The notes under the pieces: generated by a model | Told to the model about the DNA's origin: nothing | Database searches by the model: none | Seen by the model: the letters and a program-made list of their open reading frames with translations, nothing else | In this document: one piece after another, positions 43,283 through 45,295 of the stretch | How positions within the stretch are numbered: the stretch's first letter is position 1 | Layout of the letters: each line of letters starts with the position of its first letter | DNA from: Oscillospiraceae bacterium | GTDB taxonomy: Bacteria; Bacillota; Clostridia; Oscillospirales; Oscillospiraceae | DNA: 45,295 nucleotides | Assembly (NCBI GenBank): GCA_017620525.1 | Contig: JAGAUY010000072.1 | Location: 1 to 45,295, forward strand | Direction: 5' to 3' | Translations under genes and position numbers: made by a program

Positions 43283-43507
43283 ATGGAACGAATCTGGAAA
43301 CTTGCAGTATATATCTTTTGGATCGTAGCATCTACGGCACTGATCCTTTTGGCATATGTCCTTTCTGGAAATCAGTATAGTCCTTTTGCTGTTATCATGG
43401 TATATGCGGGGTTGGCGGGATTGGCAATCGGCATCTTCGGTGGTTTTTATACTATTGTTTCCAATCGTACCGAACCCAATGAAACGGATTCTGAAGAGCA
43501 AACGTAA
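43283..43507 (+). CDS. Small two-span membrane protein
   Basis: A 74-residue protein with two spans (about 5-27 and 36-58) and a short acidic C-terminus (NETDSEEQT). AAGGAGG sits upstream, 12 bases after the DUF975 gene, so the two are probably co-translated and may form one complex. No family recognised. Confidence 0.65.
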   Translation: MERIWKLAVYIFWIVASTALILLAYVLSGNQYSPFAVIMVYAGLAGLAIGIFGGFYTIVSNRTEPNETDSEEQT

Positions 43508-43531
43508 TTCTGTGATTAGAGGTAGAGTAAA

Positions 43532-44461
43532 ATGGCATATTTCTTATTTGAACTCCAGCAGAAGGTAGCCATGAAGCCTTCTTTGGAAGCAAAACTCCGT
43601 GAACTGCAGGATCAGAGAAGGGAATATGAACGTGAGGTTATTTCTCTCCAGGCTGCTTTCCGCACGGAGCAGAAAGATGTAGAGAAACTGGAGGGCAGAA
43701 GCCTGGCCAATTTCTTCTTTCAGGTCATCGGTAAACTTGATGACAAACTCGATCAGGAACGCAAAGAAGCTTATGCTGCCAAGGTAAAACTGGATGCTGC
43801 AGAGCGTGAGCTTGCCGGCATTGAATCCGACATTTCTGATATTCAGAGTCAGCTCTCGGAGATTCGTATCGCAGAAGTACAGTATAAGGAAGAACTGGAT
43901 AAAAAGCGTGTTGCTCTGAGATCTTCCGGTACCGCAGCTGCGGATCAGATCCTTGATATTGAACAGAAGATCGCAGCTCTGGAAGCCCAGAAGCGTGAAA
44001 TCAAGGAGGCAATCTCTGCCGGCTACAGTGCCCGGGGAACTGCAGACCGTATCCTCTCTGAGCTGGAGAGCGCCGACGGATGGAATACCTGGGATATGTT
44101 TGGCGGTGGTGGTATCATCACGCATATGGCCAAGCACAGCCACCTGGATGAGGCTCAGGACCTGGTTTCTGAACTCCAGAGTAAACTCAGACGGTTCAAA
44201 ACCGAGCTGGCTGACATCCAGATCACTGCCAATATGCGGATTCAAATCGATGGCTTCCTGCGGTTTGCAGACTATTTCTTTGATGGCCTGTTCGCAGACT
44301 GGGCCGTTGGCGATAAGATCAGCCAGTCCATGAATTCCGTTTCCAGCACCAAGAGTCAGATCAGCAGAACTCTGGATAAGCTGAATGAGATGGAAAAGGC
44401 TGCTGACAGAGGAATCGAAAGCCTCAAACAGCAGCTGGATGAGTTGATTGTCAATACATAA
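43532..44461 (+). CDS. Long coiled-coil protein
   Basis: A 309-residue soluble protein, nearly all helix. Residues about 13-160 and 215-305 are coiled-coil (LREL, DLVSELQSKLRRFKTELADI). A glycine-rich break (DMFGGGGIITHMAK, about 190-205) divides the two. Size and form recall PspA/IM30-type membrane-stress proteins, but I see no PspA signature, so the likeness may be only structural. ATG 43532 with AGAGGT is used; ATG 43571, preceded by GAAGGTAG, is an alternative. Confidence 0.65.
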   Translation: MAYFLFELQQKVAMKPSLEAKLRELQDQRREYEREVISLQAAFRTEQKDVEKLEGRSLANFFFQVIGKLDDKLDQERKEAYAAKVKLDAAERELAGIESDISDIQSQLSEIRIAEVQYKEELDKKRVALRSSGTAAADQILDIEQKIAALEAQKREIKEAISAGYSARGTADRILSELESADGWNTWDMFGGGGIITHMAKHSHLDEAQDLVSELQSKLRRFKTELADIQITANMRIQIDGFLRFADYFFDGLFADWAVGDKISQSMNSVSSTKSQISRTLDKLNEMEKAADRGIESLKQQLDELIVNT

Positions 44462-44477
44462 TATAGGAGGTTTTGTT

Positions 44478-45295
44478 ATGGCTGAAACTTATTGTGGTAA
44501 ATTCTGTGCTGAATGCAGCAAAAAGGAAGAACTGAATTGCTCCGGGTGCAAGAGTGGCCCTGGCAGTCAATTTGGCGGCGACTGTGAACTTGCCAAGTGT
44601 GTCCGGGATAAGGGCCACGAAACCTGTGATACCTGTGGCTTTAAGGGCAATTGCGGTACCTTGAGAAGCCGCGACAATATGCCGGATTACCGCCGGAGGA
44701 AGATGGAAGCAGAGGAAATGAGAAAGGCTGCCATCGCCAAGCGGGCACCTGTCCTGGGAAAATGGCTCTGGATCATCTTCTGGCTGATCATTCCAAGTTC
44801 CATCGGCAGCTTGATGTCCAATGAATCCACTGTTAAGATTCTGCCCGCACTTTTCATGCCCGGACAGATCATCAACGCAATTTGCTCCCTTACATATGGT
44901 GCCATTCTCCTGAAGCTCGGTTCTGAAGAAAACCGTTATCGTACTGCAGGTATCTGTGCCTTGATCGCAGGTGCTTCCAGTGCCCTTGCTGCCATTGTAA
45001 ATGGTGGATCCGATGGGGCAACCTGGATACTCATTTTCACGATCCCGGCTGCGATTGTTGCGCTGGTGGGCGAGTACAATGAGTATATGGCTCATTCCGC
45101 TGTCCTGTCCGGAGTTGATAACGAACTGTCCGAGAAATGGGAAGTCCTCTGGAAGTGGTACATTGGTTTGTTCCTTGGCATGTTTGGATGCATTATTGTT
45201 ATGCTGATCATTCCCATTCTTGGCGCACTTGCAATTCTTGGATGTGCCATCGGTACGGTGGTCGTTAGTATTTTGAAGCTGATCTATCTGTATCG
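44478..45295 (+). CDS. DUF3795-like Cys-rich protein with membrane domain (partial, runs off the window)
   Basis: The frame is open from ATG 44478 to the window end (272 codons), after AGGAGG seven bases upstream. Residues 1-60 hold a Cys pattern like DUF3795 (CGKFCAEC, CSGC, CELAKC, then HETCDTCGFKGNC), a probable metal site. From about residue 90, at least five hydrophobic spans follow. The fusion of a cysteine-rich cap to a membrane domain is uncommon in my experience. It continues the same run of genes after 16 bases; the 3' end is not visible. Confidence 0.75.
   Translation, partial: MAETYCGKFCAECSKKEELNCSGCKSGPGSQFGGDCELAKCVRDKGHETCDTCGFKGNCGTLRSRDNMPDYRRRKMEAEEMRKAAIAKRAPVLGKWLWIIFWLIIPSSIGSLMSNESTVKILPALFMPGQIINAICSLTYGAILLKLGSEENRYRTAGICALIAGASSALAAIVNGGSDGATWILIFTIPAAIVALVGEYNEYMAHSAVLSGVDNELSEKWEVLWKWYIGLFLGMFGCIIVMLIIPILGALAILGCAIGTVVVSILKLIYLY

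Noticed and set aside
43532-44461. Calling the coiled-coil protein PspA
   Set aside because: Length and helical form are similar, but no PspA signature is visible.
1-45295. CRISPR array, prophage, insertion sequence or tRNA
   Set aside because: No regularly spaced identical repeats, transposase, integrase, phage structural genes or cloverleaf-type sequences with TTCRA arms were seen. The repeats found are inside coding regions or are hairpins.

Overview
The window looks like chromosome from a Gram-positive (monoderm) gut-type Clostridia, probably the Oscillospiraceae or relatives. The lineage is inferred; no marker gene proves it. The evidence is AGGAGG-type ribosome binding sites, sortases with LPXTG substrates, S-layer-homology (SLH) anchors of the CTRAQ type, lipoproteins, tandem DegV proteins, a GerMN-like lipoprotein and moderate GC content. 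I see no phage, transposase, CRISPR array or tRNA.

Layout. 1-390: a stand-alone 5S rRNA gene with its own promoter and terminator, then a decayed copy of a 5S 3' end. 388-2149 (minus): a GerMN-like lipoprotein and a four-SH3b lipoprotein. 2413-7078 (plus operon): PlsC-like acyltransferase with zinc ribbon, GltS-type transporter, zinc-ribbon/YARHG membrane protein and lipoprotein N-acetylmuramoyl-L-alanine amidase. 7320-18384 (plus operon): a sortase-assembled pilus locus with a coiled-coil protein, a dedicated signal peptidase I, a 1974-residue LPETG tip adhesin (His/Cys repeats, CHAP, fibro-slime), the backbone pilin, class C sortase, a minor LPQTG pilin and a second sortase. 18518-23577: an ECF-type sigma factor, a membrane protein placed like its anti-sigma factor but carrying a large outer leucine-rich (LRR_5) region, and a secreted LRR_5/SLH protein with the same opening module.

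23627-28077: TetR regulator, divergent from a GH2 glycosidase and a GPH-family sugar transporter. 28319-30444: UDP-galactopyranose mutase and a GT2 glycosyltransferase behind a structured leader. 30576-35087: a 1503-residue LRR_5/beta-helix/SLH surface protein whose middle is AT-richer than its ends. 35132-38666 (minus): two DegV proteins, then a histidine kinase and OmpR-type response regulator. 39049-45295 (plus, runs off the end): a compact run of an M50-like membrane protease, a Cys-containing HTH protein, a TTG-start micro-protein, a His-rich DUF2500 protein, AIM24, DUF975, small membrane proteins, a PspA-like-sized coiled-coil protein and a DUF3795-like membrane protein.

The theme is the cell envelope: making, anchoring, sensing and remodelling the surface. 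The strongest candidates for something undescribed are the sigma/LRR-anti-sigma/LRR-SLH triplet, the His/Cys-repeat CHAP pilus tip, and the M50-HTH-AIM24-DUF2500-DUF975 operon. Functional calls come from motifs and domain order read by eye; no database search was possible.
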